Part shown: piece by piece, positions 45,961-56,757 of the stretch
Numbering within the stretch: position 1 is the first letter of the stretch
Layout: every line of letters begins with the position of its first letter
Origin: Sepioteuthis lessoniana
Taxonomy: Eukaryota > Mollusca > Cephalopoda > Myopsida > Loliginidae
DNA: 64,000 nucleotides
Assembly: GCA_963585895.1 (NCBI GenBank)
Contig: OY757939.1
Location: forward strand, 53,332,621-53,396,620
Direction: 5' to 3'
The notes under the pieces: model-generated
What the model was told of the DNA's origin: nothing
What the model saw: only the letters and a program-made list of their open reading frames with translations
Database searches by the model: none
Program-made: the position numbers and the translations under genes

Positions 45961-46220
45961 ACCGGTTCATTAGCCTAGTGGGTAGAGTGTTTGCCAATAG
46001 TCCAGTAGACCTGGGTTCAATCCCAGGTTGCGTCATACCAAAGACTTTAAAAATGGTACTTGATACCTCCTTGCTTAACACTCAACAATATAAGGTATGT
46101 ATCTAGGGTAAAGTGGAGCAATCAAGGGAAAGGAGTAGTGCCCTCCCCTACACCTCGGTGTAGTAGCTATTGAAAAGGGAGCCTACTGGTTGCCCTCGGC
46201 TATGGTCGCCAACTTTACTC
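45961..46220 (+). mobile_element. SINE-C, near full length
   Basis: Head: ACCGGTTCATTAGCCTAGTG and GGTAGAGTGTTTGCC (A box). CTGGGTTCAATCCCAGG (B box with perfect T-stem) is followed by GCTTAACACTCAACAATATA, CCTACACCTCGGTGTAGTAG and CGCCAACTTTACTC. It has the best preserved tRNA promoter of the SINE-C copies here. Confidence 0.85.
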
Positions 46221-46394
46221 TTTTGATTATATCACTAATAATAAAAAATAACTGTTTTACATTTATTGCTAATGTAACATTATTATTATTATTATTACAT
46301 CACCAACAATATCAATAGTAATACAGACAGCTTTAATTTTATCCTACCCATGTTATCACAATCAATTTTTCTATTATTAGCCAATTTCATATGA

Positions 46395-47039
46395 GTTTAA
46401 ATCTATTTCTACAGTGGCATTTGAAAATTTGTCCATTGCGTTTATTTAATAGTTGTCAAGTAAATTTATATCTAATGATGCCTGTTTTTTCCTCCAAGCA
46501 AAGGTTACATCTACTGTTGAAGCTTTCCAGAGTAGAAGCTTAATAAATCTCCACTTAATTTGTGGAGTCAGGCCTGTATTTCTCAAACTTCAAAACCACC
46601 TCTATAGGGCTGTTTGGTTTCTGAGCAAAGGGTTGAAAAAAGAATATCTATGATTGTAGAAACTCTGTTTCCAATTTCCAGCAGAGATTCCAATATAAAC
46701 CTTCTCCTTCTTACTATTTTCCCTATGGAAAATAGTTGCTTGGTAGACCACTTTCTCAGAATTACACATTCCTTCCATGGGACAATTTTCTTTATTTCTA
46801 CAATTACAAAATAATTCATTTGTTTGCTGATTATTTATTAGTGATTTATCAATTAAATTCTTGTTCTGATAATAAATTATTTCAGATATATAATTCATGT
46901 AAGAGTAACTTTTTTTTTGTGTGTTCTATTTCAAAATTTTATTCAATGGGTTTTCCTTATTGAAATGCCTATCAATTAACTTAAGGAAGTACTTGCCTAT
47001 ATTAATATTAGAAAGTTTACGGAAAGGAGTGTTAAACCA
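46395..47039 (-). mobile_element. Penelope-like element 3' fragment
   Basis: The minus strand encodes, in order, the RT-thumb linker (WFNTPFRK, then IGKYFLKLIDRHFN), a GIY-YIG endonuclease and a C-terminal cysteine-rich region remnant down to about 46,395. These blocks are characteristic of Penelope-like retroelements with a GIY-YIG domain. The RT core is absent, and the copy is broken and old. Confidence 0.75.
46602..46898 (-). CDS. GIY-YIG endonuclease fragment of a Penelope-like element
   Basis: A 98-residue open frame. CNCRNKENCPMEGMC (residues 31-45) is the cysteine-rich stretch that precedes the nuclease in Penelope-like proteins. VVYQATI (50-56) and KVYIGISAG (66-74) are the GIY and YIG strands. 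WKQSFYNHRYSF (76-87) is the conserved helix with the F.NH motif, and TAL marks the next conserved position. In intact elements this nuclease nicks target DNA for reverse transcription. The frame covers only part of the domain and is not a host gene. Confidence 0.75.
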   Translation of the reverse strand: MNYISEIIYYQNKNLIDKSLINNQQTNELFCNCRNKENCPMEGMCNSEKVVYQATIFHRENSKKEKVYIGISAGNWKQSFYNHRYSFFNPLLRNQTAL

Positions 47040-47167
47040 GATTATTTTTTTTTTCCAATATTATTAGGATTAATATTATTGCCACTATCTTCAAGTCTAT
47101 AATTACAACTATCATTACAACTATTGTTGTTGATGGTGCCGCAGCAATTATTTATGTTGTATGTAAG

Positions 47168-47428
47168 TAAGTAAGTTAGCAACTGTAGTCGAGAGCAACC
47201 CAAAGGCTCCCTTTTCAACTGCTACAACACCAATGAGTAGGGGAGGGCACCACTCTTTTCCCTGGATTGCTCCACTTTACCCTTGACATGTACTTTATAA
47301 TGCTGAGTGTTAAGCAAGGAGGTATCAAGTACCATTTTTAAGTCTTTGGTATGACTCGACCTGGGATTGAACTCCGGTCTCCCGGATTATTGGCAAACAC
47401 TCTACCCACTAGGCCAAGAGTTCAGTAA
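47168..47428 (-). mobile_element. SINE-C copy
   Basis: Minus-strand SINE-C with GTAAGTTAGCAACTGTAGTC, GGTATCAAGTACCATTTTTA, GGGATTGAACTCCGGTCTCC (B box) and CTCTACCCACTAGGCCAAG (A box). Confidence 0.8.
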
Positions 47429-47429
47429 T

Positions 47430-48012
47430 TTTATTGCCCAGTCAGCTGGGGCTGTAGAATACACTGACTGTGCCTCTGCAGAGAGGTAAGAACCCCCACC
47501 AACGAGTGTCCTGGATATGACACTAAACAATCTGATGGTGAGGTTCCAGAAGTGCTGGAGCTTTGGGGAATGCGGAGTACCCCTTCATTGCCATCGCTTC
47601 CAGGTCCACTCTGGCCCGAAGTGGTAGCACCTGATAGGGCCCTATCTATGGGTTAAATAGAACTAACAGCATACTTATGCTAAAATGAATTGAGTAAACT
47701 GAATAGCTTGAAATAAAAACGTTTTTGACAATTAAACCGTACTTACACTTAAACTGCGTGCTTATGCTTAACTGAATTATTTCAAATAGAACTGTTTTTC
47801 GAACTTAAAACTGTATTTACACTTAACTGAATTATTACATATAACTGCTTGAATAGTTTGAAATGGAAATGTTTTTGACCATTAAACTGTGTACTTATGC
47901 TAAACTTAACTGTTTTCAATAGAACAGATTATTTACATAAAAATGGATTTGGCATTAAATAACCTACAAAGGTTGATATGCCATAAAACCAAACAAACAA
48001 ACAAACAAACAT
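47430..48012 (+). repeat. Repeat E, full-length copy
   Basis: Conserved head (TTGCCCAGTCAGCTGGGGCT, CAATCTGATGGTGAGGTTCC, CTTTGGGGAATGCGGAGTAC, AGTGGTAGCACCTGATAGGG), then a body of related ACTGAATT..TTGAAATAGAAC units, then the tail GGCATTAAATAACC, AAAGGTTGATATGCCATAAA and (ACAA)n. It is nearly identical to 52,972-53,565, so this subfamily moved recently. No protein coding seen. Confidence 0.8.
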
Positions 48013-48189
48013 CAGTAACTTTATAATTTATAAATTGTTCTTGGAATTCAAGCCTCTACTGGAATCCACTTTTTTCTAGGGCCTCATTATAGATTTATTT
48101 TCATTGAAGATTTTTTTGTAAGAAGATAATTTATTGGTTTTTATGTTAATCGCATTTGATATATGTTTGGTTATTGATCTGGAGTGTCT

Positions 48190-49050
48190 GTTTGGTTTGT
48201 TGTTTAATGGCATATCAACCTTTTAGGGTTCTTTAATGCTAAGTCTATCCTTCTTGAAGAACAATAATGGTATTATTTAACCCATAGCTGAGTGGATAAA
48301 GGGGTTCATATCTTTCCTAACAGTATTTGTCCGAAAGTGAACATAATAGCTCTGGGGATTATTACATACCCCGAAAAGCCTGGTTTATTCCTACGTTTTG
48401 TAAAAGAATAAACCGTACTCAGCCAGCAGTAGAGATTTGGGAGAGAGCTTTTGAAGAAAGGGATGAACGACTTATACATGCAACAAAATTTATATACAAC
48501 AACAACAACAATAAACAGGGTTTTACACCAAATGGAATAAACAACGAAATGGAAGAGTTCACAAAAGAGAGTTCGAGGAAGAGTTGAAGGTGTAATATAA
48601 AGTAAGGTTTTTTGTGAAGGTTGTAAGGTTTTGTAAAGGTGTTTGAAGGTATGTGAAGGGTAAAGTAGGTTTGATAAGGTTTGTGGGTAAAGTGGGTTTG
48701 CAGATAAAATGCCTGCTGGAACTTAACTGTGTATGTGTCCTGTTCCTTTTAACTCTGCACGTGCGTTCGTCGCTCTTGGGTCCCGGTGGTGGAAGTTACG
48801 AAATTTGTATGCCGTCAAGGGCTGCTATGAAATGGACCTCCTTCTAACAGCGGTGGTAGTGGAAAATAGAGAGAGAATCTCCTGTGGGGCTCTTTTTTAT
48901 AATGGACGCCACATGACCTCAAGGGGCTGCTGCTGATTGGTGAAACAGGATCCTTACCAAAATTTCTACATAGCATGACTGGAGTTCAAACTCGCTTACT
49001 ACAATTCTGCAGTCCATCACTTTAACCATTACACCACGAGGATACCTCCC
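48190..49050 (-). mobile_element. SINE-A split by a ~625-bp insertion
   Basis: Tail and body at 48,190-48,346 (GGCATATCAACCTTTTAGGG, GGGGTTCATATCTTTCCTAA, GAAAGTGAACATAATAG) continue at 48,970-49,050 (ACTGGAGTTCAAACTCGC, the B box; TCACTTTAACCATTACACCA, the A box). Confidence 0.65.
48347..48970. mobile_element. Unclassified insertion inside SINE-A
   Basis: About 625 bp lies between two consecutive parts of a SINE-A. It holds an 86-residue frame (48,327-48,587) of no known family, an (ACAACA)n patch, and a degenerate AAGGTTTTGTGAAGG-type minisatellite (48,600-48,700). Short ATAG repeats lie at both junctions. Class unknown; a solo terminal repeat of some element is possible. Confidence 0.4.
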
Positions 49051-50079
49051 TTGATTTAGAGTTGTTGGAGTTGATATTAATTTAAGTGTTTGGTTATCTT
49101 TGCTAAACAGTTTAAAAGTATTGTTTGTTAAATAAAAGGTAATGTCAAAGAAAATTAACTATTTCAAGAGTAGCCAATTTATAAGTGAATTTATAATAGC
49201 CATATGATGGTCAGTTGAGTTTTATTATATATATATATATATGTATATTGTCTCAGGGTTAGTGCTAGAGTCTCATGCCCTACCCTGAATCTCTTATGTA
49301 CCCTCTCTGACTCTATTTCATCTCAATTTTCATGAACTTGTATTCATAGAAAATATATGAAATCTGCCCTTCTGTGACCACTTAACAGGCTCCCCCTAAT
49401 TGGGGTTTCAGTGGGTAGTATGTGTCCTCCCATATGTGTGTAGGTTTACATGCTAACCATGTGTCACCCTCCTTTACTGCGGCATTCAAGTTAAATATCA
49501 AGAAATAGGATTAATTACTAATGGAATTTTAATATATTTATTATAAATTAGGTAGATATAATTGAACTTAGAAATGAAGAAATAATTACCGACATGCAGT
49601 ATCGTCCAGAAATAAATACACCCCCGATAAAATTTTTATAGAATTATCTTCTTAACCAAATATAAAAAGTAAAAGTAAATTAAATATCAAAATAATAATA
49701 ATATTGGGTAAAGCATAACAAAAATTAAGGAAATAAAGAATAGCATTTCATAATATTGATTTATTAAATTAATCAAATCATTACATTAAACATATTTGAA
49801 AACAAGGAGGTTTGATTCAAGAATAAAACAGATTGAATGCTAGCTCTTCCCATCACACCTGGCTTTCATTGCTAAATTTTCAGGATTTAAGTATTTAATC
49901 AAATTAGCAAAGAATAAAATTGCAGTTATTTCTTTTGGTTAATAGATTTCAATGGGATTTTTGCTCATATTTACCAAAACCCAAAGAATTAGAAATAAGA
50001 AAAACCAAGCAATTATCTATTAAAATCAAATTTTACAATCAATATGCAAATTAGCCATCCCATTCACTGTAAATCAATA
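49051..50079. other. Unassigned AT-rich block
   Basis: (TA)n at 49,224-49,242. Weak repeat X-like landmarks occur near 49,610 (AAATACACCCCCGATAAAAT, CTTCTTAACCAAATAT). No ORF of note. Confidence 0.4.
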
Positions 50080-50625
50080 TTTGGTAGAAAAGGACATCGA
50101 CATGCGGCTAATGAAGACATGGACAGCTATTGATAGGCTATCGATCATATGGAAATCAGACCTGAGTGATAAAATGAAATGCAGTTTCTTCCAGGCAGTG
50201 GTCGTATCGATACTGCTGTATGGATGCACTACTTGGACGCTAACTAAATGGTTGGAGAAGAAGCTAGATGGCAATTACACAAGAATGTTGCAAGCAATAT
50301 TGAACAAGTCCTGGCAGCAACACCCCACAAGGCACCAACTATACGGCCACCTACCTCCCATCACGAAAACTATCCAAGTTAGATGAACCAGACATGCAGG
50401 TCACTGCTGGAGAAGCAGAGATGAGCTCATAAGTGATGTACTCCTATGGACCCCCACATATGGCCAGGTAAAAGCAGGACAACCAGCTCAAACATACATC
50501 CAGCAGCTATGTGAGGATACAGGATGTGGCCCTGAAGACCTGCCAGAGACGATGAACGATAGGGAGAAGTGGTGAGAGAGGGTCAGGGATATCCGTGCCT
50601 GTGGCACGACATGATGATGTTGATT
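50080..50625 (+). mobile_element. LINE family 1 3' half
   Basis: Starts in the VEKDIDMRL segment and ends in a degenerate (ATG)n near 50,608-50,625. It shows the thumb region without the deletion seen at 2,063. Confidence 0.85.
50081..50386 (+). CDS. LINE family 1 RT thumb/C-terminal fragment
   Basis: A 101-residue frame: DIDMRLMKTWTAIDRLSIIW, KSDLSDKMKCSFFQAVVVSI, LLYGCTTWTLTKWLEKKLDG, NYTRMLQAILNKSWQQHPTR and HQLYGHLPPITKTIQVR. It stops at TGA where the 5,320 copy reads CGA (a CpG decay change). Catalytic RT blocks are absent. Confidence 0.8.
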   Translation: MVEKDIDMRLMKTWTAIDRLSIIWKSDLSDKMKCSFFQAVVVSILLYGCTTWTLTKWLEKKLDGNYTRMLQAILNKSWQQHPTRHQLYGHLPPITKTIQVR

Positions 50626-50629
50626 AGTA

Positions 50630-51455
50630 TATAGATCAGGCCAATAGAATAAAATATTTTCTTATAAAAATGGGAGATGAGATTTGAATAAAAATAAAAC
50701 CATGGAGAATTTGAAGTAAATACCTAAGGGAATTGTGACATCAGCAGTGATGTAGTTTTGGTTATAAACAAATAACATCCCTTAAAATAAGATGTAAATT
50801 GTGATATGAGCTGTTTTTTTTGTTTTTTTTCGAGTAGTCTGTTTTTCACATTTTCACTTAAACAAGCATTCTTTATAATTATTTGTTGTTCAGATAGAAA
50901 TAAGACAGAAACCCTTTCCGTATTAGGCAGCATGTAGTTAACTTCATTTTTATGTTGTTTTTTTTCATTTTTGTGGCATGAGAACAACCCGTATTGACTT
51001 GTATTTGTCACAGGCTGCGACAGCCATTGTTGTTTCCACAATTAACTTTGATGTCATACACTGTTTTATTATGCCGCTGACTAAGACAGCACAATAAGGG
51101 ACAAATACCACCTTTATGGACTAAATCGAATTCAAACAATCGATTCAGAGTAGGGGAAGAAAAAAGTGAGAAATAAAAAATTATGCATTTCACAAAGAAA
51201 AGGGTGGATTGCATACTACGGAAAAAAAAGTAGTTGTGATCGATGTTGGAAGCTTAGTGTAGCTGAGGGTATGTGACCAAGTTATGGGTACCTGGTTGAA
51301 AATCAATCACCCATAGGCAAAAAGAAGAATGTAGGTAAGTTGATTTAAGCTCTTTTTAAAAATTCAAATAGAATAAAATGTAAGTTTGGAATGATATATA
51401 GAAGCTGCTCACAGAAGTTTTTGCTATTTTTATAATCTGGATAGAACTACAGACA
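50630..51455. other. Unassigned spacer
   Basis: No family recognised. Minus-strand frames at 50,724-51,041 and 51,008-51,214 lack domains. Confidence 0.35.
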
Positions 51456-51458
51456 TCA

Positions 51459-51828
51459 GATAGATAGATAGATAGATAGATAGGAAAAGACTTGGATAGA
51501 TAGATAGATAGATAGATAAGAAAAGACTGAGATTGATAGATAAATAGATAGATAGGAAAAAGCTGAGATAAATAGATAGGAAAAAACTTGGATAGATAGA
51601 TAGATAGGATAAGACTTGGATTGATAGATAGATAGACTGGAAAAGACTGAGATAGATAGATAGATAGATAGTAATTTACGAAGCTGTTTGCTTCGATGTG
51701 GCACAAAGCTGAATGAATGGGGCACCTAATGAGACTCAAACTCACTCGTGTAGGTTTGCTAGTCAAGCTTGCTAACCATTACACCACCAAAGATGCCCGA
51801 TAGATAGATCAATAGATAAGAAAAGACT

Positions 51829-51864
<36 letters not shown>

Positions 51865-51880
51865 AGAATGGAAAAGACTG

Positions 51881-51919
<39 letters not shown>

Positions 51920-51932
51920 ATGGAAAAGACTG

Positions 51933-51974
<42 letters not shown>

Positions 51975-51999
51975 GGAAAGACTTAGATAGAGAGATAGT

Positions 52000-52030
<31 letters not shown>

Positions 52031-52035
52031 GAAAA
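51459..52035. repeat. GATA array with GGAAAAGACT spacers
   Basis: Runs of GATA (3-14 units) are separated by a recurring GGAAAAGACTGAGATA or GGAAAAGACTTGGATA spacer, so the array has a compound unit. A SINE-D lies inside at 51,671. Frames reading SIYLSIYLS are artefacts. Confidence 0.9.
51671..51798 (-). mobile_element. SINE-D copy inside the GATA array
   Basis: Minus strand: GGTGGTGTAATGGTTAGCAA (A box), GAGTGAGTTTGAGTCTC (B box), CTTTGTGCCACATCGAAGC and GCTTCGTAAATTAC (end). About 128 bp; GATA repeats flank both sides and mask any target-site duplication. Confidence 0.8.
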
Positions 52036-52061
52036 ACTGAGATAGATTGATGAATACTCTT

Positions 52062-52213
52062 GAGAAAGTCACAAATTAATGTCACCCAGCTATGAGTTTT
52101 TAGCCTTGTTTGGGCAACCAATCTTAAAGGAAACACTAAATTCAAAACAGCTTTACTTCACTTAAAAATTGACCTTGTGTCACGCTGCCTGTGACAGAAC
52201 AATTTGGTAAATA
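52062..52213 (+). mobile_element. SINE-B 3' part
   Basis: CCAGCTATGAGTTTTTAGCC, GGCAACCAATCT, CACTTAAAAATTGACCTTGT and GACAGAACAATTTGGTAAAT follow the SINE-B body and tail order. Confidence 0.65.
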
Positions 52214-52335
52214 AATACTTCAATCTTTAATGTTCACAAATGATTCTCACCAACTTAAAACCACAATCTCTTGAAAATAAAAAGAAGGGCCTCAACCCAA
52301 CAAAATGATACTAACCAACCAACCAATATTAACAT

Positions 52336-52490
52336 TTTGGTTTAGTTCCTTTTTTTAATGGCATATCAACCTTCATGGGTTATTTACTGAGAAAGCCATG
52401 CTTGTAGAAAAATAGTAGTGATTCTATTTAAACCATAACTGAAGAGGTAAAGGAGTTCATGCCTTTCCTGAAGTTATTGTTCCCTTACAG
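52336..52490 (-). mobile_element. SINE-A tail and body fragment
   Basis: GGCATATCAACCTTCATGGG, AAGCCATGCTTGTAG and AGGAGTTCATGCCTTTCC in reverse SINE-A order. The head is missing. Confidence 0.65.
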
Positions 52491-52529
52491 TAAGTTTATT
52501 TACTTATTTGATTTCTGGTTCCAAATCTA

Positions 52530-52971
52530 AATTTGCCCAGTCGGCTAGGGGGGGGGCTGTAGAATACACTGACTGCACCTCTGCAGAGGGGTAAGAACCC
52601 ACAACGAGTGTCCTGGATATGACACTAAACAATCTGATGTTGAGGTTCCAGCAATGCTGGAGCTTTGGGGAATGCGGAGTACCCCTTCATTGCCATCACT
52701 CCCAGGTCTACTCTGGCCCGGAGTGGTAGCACCTGATAAGGGTCCTATCTATGGGTTAAATAGAACTACGTGCTTCTTTCACTGTACTGATTTTTGCATT
52801 TAAACTGCGTATTTTTGCTAAACTGAATTGTTTAAAATAGAACTGTTTTGACATTGAGACTGCGTACCAGTGCTGAACTGAATTGCTCGAAATAGAACTG
52901 TTTTTGACGTCTAAACTGTGTACTTATGCAGAACTGAATTATCTGAAATAAAACTTTTTGACATTTAAATC
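52530..52971 (+). repeat. Repeat E copy (tail-less)
   Basis: Head with GCCCAGTCGGCTAGGGGGGG and a three-unit body. The shared 3' tail is missing, and another repeat E starts directly after it. Confidence 0.7.
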
Positions 52972-53567
52972 TTTGTATTGCCCAGTCAGCTGGGGCTGTA
53001 GAATACACTGACTGCACCTCTGCAGAGGGGTATGACCCCCCCATAACGAGTGTCATGGATATGACACTAAACAATCTGATGGTGAGGTTCCAGCAGTGCT
53101 GGAGCTTTGGGGAATGCGGAGTACCCCTTCATTGCCATCGCTTCCAGGTCCACTCTGGCTCGAAGTGGTAGCACCTGATAGGGTCCTATCTATGGGTTAA
53201 GTAGAACTAACAGCATACTTATGCTAAAATGAATTGAGTAAACGGGATTGCTTGAAATAGAAACGTTTTTGAGAATTGAACCGTACTTACACTTAAACTG
53301 CATGCTTATGCTTTACTGAATTATTTGAAATAGAACTGTTTTTCGACATTAAAACTGTATTTACACTTAACTGAATTGTTACATATAACAGCTTGAATAG
53401 TTAGAAATGGAAATGTTTTTGACCATTAAACTGTGTACTTATGCTAAACTGAATTGTTTTAAATAGAACAGATTATTTACATAAAAATGGATTTGGCGTT
53501 AAATAACCTACAAAGGTTGATATGCCATAAAACCCAACAAACCAAACAAACCAAACCAAACAAATCT
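52972..53567 (+). repeat. Repeat E, full-length copy
   Basis: Complete head, body and tail. Very close to 47,430-48,012, including the unusual strings TGCTAAAATGAATTGAGTAA and GATTATTTACATAAAAATGG. Confidence 0.8.
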
Positions 53568-53569
53568 AA

Positions 53570-53940
53570 ATGAATTGGGATTGCTATAGATCAATTCAAT
53601 TAAACAGTCTTTTGTATGCACATAGTTAAATGATCAAACAGTTTTTTTTTAAACTATTCAATTTAGCATGTCATTTGTTTGCACTCAGTTTAAATGTCAA
53701 ACAGTTCTAGTTGACCAATAGATAGGACCCTATCAGGTGATACCACTCTGGTCACAGTGGACGTGGGAGCAATGGCAATGAAATAGGTACTCCTCATTCC
53801 CCAAAACTCCAGCATTCCTGGAGCCTCTCCATCAGATTATTTAATATCATATCCAGGACACTTGTTGATGGGGACTCACCTCTCTGTAAAGATCCAGTCA
53901 GTGTATTCTACAGCCCCAGCCAACTGAACATGCCTTTGAG
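53570..53940 (-). repeat. Repeat E head and partial body
   Basis: Reverse orientation: AACAGTTCTAGTTGACCAAT, GATAGGACCCTATCAGGTGA, GCAATGGCAATGAAATAGG, GTATTCTACAGCCCCAGCC. Nearly identical to 55,148-55,496. Confidence 0.75.
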
Positions 53941-54189
53941 TTGGTGGGGGATCTTATTCTTTAACCAAGAATTCAGTCAGTGTATTCTTAGCTCCATTGG
54001 CAGAGTGGTTGAGAGGAGGACGGTGTATTTACCAAGACAGAAATAAAAAAAAGACTAAAATGTCAATTTTATTAATAATACTCCTCTTACCATCCAATAA
54101 ACTTATTCCCTCTGGTTTCCCATTGGTCAAAGCACCTTTAAAACATCTCAATCAGAAGGAGGTGAAACTTCTCTATCATATTTCATAAC

Positions 54190-54811
54190 AAAGCACTTTG
54201 CACTCCCCAAAGCTCCAGAGCAGGAGCTTTGGAGAGTATGGAGTATGCTTTTGTTGCCATTACTCCCAGAGCCACTCTGACCAAGAGTGATAAAATCTGT
54301 TAAGTTTTCATCTATGAATCAAATAAATATGTTGAAAAATTATCTGTATTGCATAGAAATACTTGAAATCATATAACTGTGTGAAAACAAATTATTATTA
54401 AATAGAACATTTGATTTTTGGTTGGTTTTATGTCATATCATGTCTTGTGGGTTATTTAATGCCAAATCCTGTTTTTATGTGTCTATGGTTTGTAAATAAA
54501 TAGTTTGTGGGTAATTTTATTTTCAAATCAGTTGTTAGAGCTCAGTTGCTTACGGACAGTTTAATGATTTCAAATTTCAAGTATTTCTAATAATTCTATT
54601 TAATATCAGTCATCTGTTTGCACACAGTTTCAAGCATTCCGGTCAAACACTAATAATTCTATTTATAGTTAATTATTTGTTTGCACACAGTTAAATGGTT
54701 TCAACTATTTATATTTAACATTCCTAATTCTATTTATCAAGTATTTCTATGCAATATAAATAATTTGTACACAGCTGTATGATTTCAAATAATTAATAAT
54801 AATATTAATCC
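54190..54811. repeat. Repeat E fragments in both orientations
   Basis: 54,190-54,415 is a plus-strand head fragment (GGAGCTTTGGAGAGTATGG). 54,416-54,480 is a reversed tail (GGTTTTATGTCATATCATG). 54,490-54,811 is reversed body with TTGCACACAGTT units. Confidence 0.55.
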
Positions 54812-55498
54812 CTGGTTTGGTTTGGTTTTATGGCATATCAACCATTGTCAGTTAAATCTGGTACATTCATAGATGATTAGAAATATATGTGATTTGTGAA
54901 TAGAAATCAACAAAGTTAAACAGTTCCAAGTTCACTTGCAATTCAATTAAACAGTCTTTTGTATGCACACAGTAAAATGATCAAACAGTTCTATTTCAAA
55001 CAATTCAATTTGACATTCATCAAAGTTAAATGGTTCCAAGTATTGCTATGTATTACTAACATTAGTCCCTTATTTATACACAGTAAAATGATCAAACAGT
55101 TCTATTTCAAACAATTCAATTTTGTATAAGTCAAAGTTAAAAGTTTCCAAGGATTGCCATAGATCAATTCAATTAAACAGTCTTTTGTATGCACACAGTT
55201 AAATGATCAAACAGTTTTTTTTTAAACAATTCAATTTAGCATGTCATTTGTTTGCACTCAGTTTAAATGTCAAACAGTTCTAGTTGACCAATAGATAGGA
55301 CCCTACCAGGTGATACCACTCTGGTCACAGTGGACGTGGGAGCAATGGCAATGAAATAGGTACTCCTCATTCCCCAAAACTCCAGCATTCCTGGAGCCTC
55401 TCCACCAAATTATTTAATATCATATCCAGGACACTTGTTGATGGGGTCTCACCCCCTAGAAGATCCAGTCAGTGTATTCTACAGCCCCTGCCAACTGG
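54812..55498 (-). repeat. Repeat E, full-length reversed copy
   Basis: Begins with the reversed tail (TTTATGGCATATCAACCATT), continues through several TGCACACAGT.AAATGATCAA body units and ends with the reversed head (AGTGTATTCTACAGCCCC). About 690 bp. Confidence 0.7.
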
Positions 55499-55519
55499 GT
55501 TGAATCATTGGTAAGTGAT

Positions 55520-55745
55520 TAAATAGTTTTATTTGATCCGTAGATGAGACTCGAACAAGTACTACCACTCCGGGTCAGAGTGGACCAGGGAGTAATGGTA
55601 ATGGCTCGGTACACCACATTCCCCAAAGCTCCAGGACTGAAGCCACAACATCAGATGCAGTTTGAGTGATTCGCAGAAATAGAGTTATACCCCTCAGCAG
55701 AGGTGCAGTCAATGTATTCCACAACCTGAGATGACAGGGTGTAGG
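55520..55745 (-). repeat. Repeat E head fragment
   Basis: GATCCGTAGATGAGACTCG, ACTCCGGGTCAGAGTGGACC and CCCTCAGCAGAGGTGCAGTC match the reversed head. More diverged than its neighbours. Confidence 0.65.
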
Positions 55746-55844
55746 ATTATTAATGTTTTTTTTTTATTAAATCGGAATAGATTATTGTACAAATTATTTG
55801 TATTAAGAATAGTTTCTTGAAGTGAAAATAGTTTAATAAGGATT

Positions 55845-56275
55845 ATTATTATTATTATTATCATTATTATTATTATTAGTAGTAGTAGTAGAGTTTTTCA
55901 AATCAGCGTTAACTGGTGGTCTTTCACTGGAGTTTGAGTGACAGCAAGTCTCCTCGAGTCTCCTGGATTCTTCCCAGTATTCTGGCCGTTCTCGATAATG
56001 TAGTAGTTCGGATGGTCTCCACTCGTCGACCAATTTCCAAGTCCTCCAGTCCCTTTAGTAATCCTTAAGTTACTGTTCCAAACGCACCAATTACAATTGG
56101 TATAATTGTTGCTTGCATGTTCCATAATTTTTTTCAATTCCCTAGCAAGGTCGAGGTACTTATCCTTCTTTTCACATTCTTTCAGTTTTATTCTGTGGTC
56201 AGCAAAGTCGACAATTTTGCAAGTTCTCTTTTTTTGTTGATTATTATTAGGTCTGGTCTTATTATTATTATTATT
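55845..56275 (-). mobile_element. LINE family 2 3' end (RLE-type)
   Basis: Minus strand: RPDLIIINKK, RTCKIVDFADHRIKLKE and KKDKYLDLARELKKIMEH in a readable segment, then decayed 3' coding sequence and an (AAT)n tail (55,845-55,890). The RPD.. motif and following basic stretch are consistent with the restriction-like endonuclease region at the C-terminus of R2/R4-related LINEs. It is broken into several frames. Confidence 0.7.
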
Positions 56276-56723
56276 ATTATTAGTTACTAGAAACTATATA
56301 TTTGATCGTAAAATTATCAGTGTAAGAAATACTTGAAACAATATTGTTATTATTACTTAGAATATTTGGACTATTGCCCTGATCTTTATTCTTATAATCA
56401 CAATGTTTCGGCCCAATATGTCCTTTGGCCTTCTTCAGGTATTTCTTGTCGGACTTGGGAGTCCACACAACATCTCGAAAACTAAACCCTTTATTTTATC
56501 CACAAGGGTTCACTGACCGTTCCAATTCTGTTAACCTTGACTGGGTACAAGTTATAATAAGTATTTCTTGTTAGTCTTACCAGTTTTGGGGATTGAATTC
56601 GCAACCTCCAGATGATTGTTTGCAATTATTTTGATATTATTATAGAATAGCTCCTACGTTTATGTTGTTGAGCACATTATGAAAAAGTATTTTCAAAAAT
56701 CGGATTCTTCCTCTTATATATAA

Positions 56724-56757
<34 letters not shown>

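Noticed and set aside
45961-46050. Genuine tRNA gene at the SINE-C head
   Set aside because: A and B boxes are good, but the acceptor ends do not pair and the segment continues into the SINE-C body found in five copies.
51356-51766. 136-residue minus-strand frame (SIYLSIYLS)
   Set aside because: Translation of GATA repeats.
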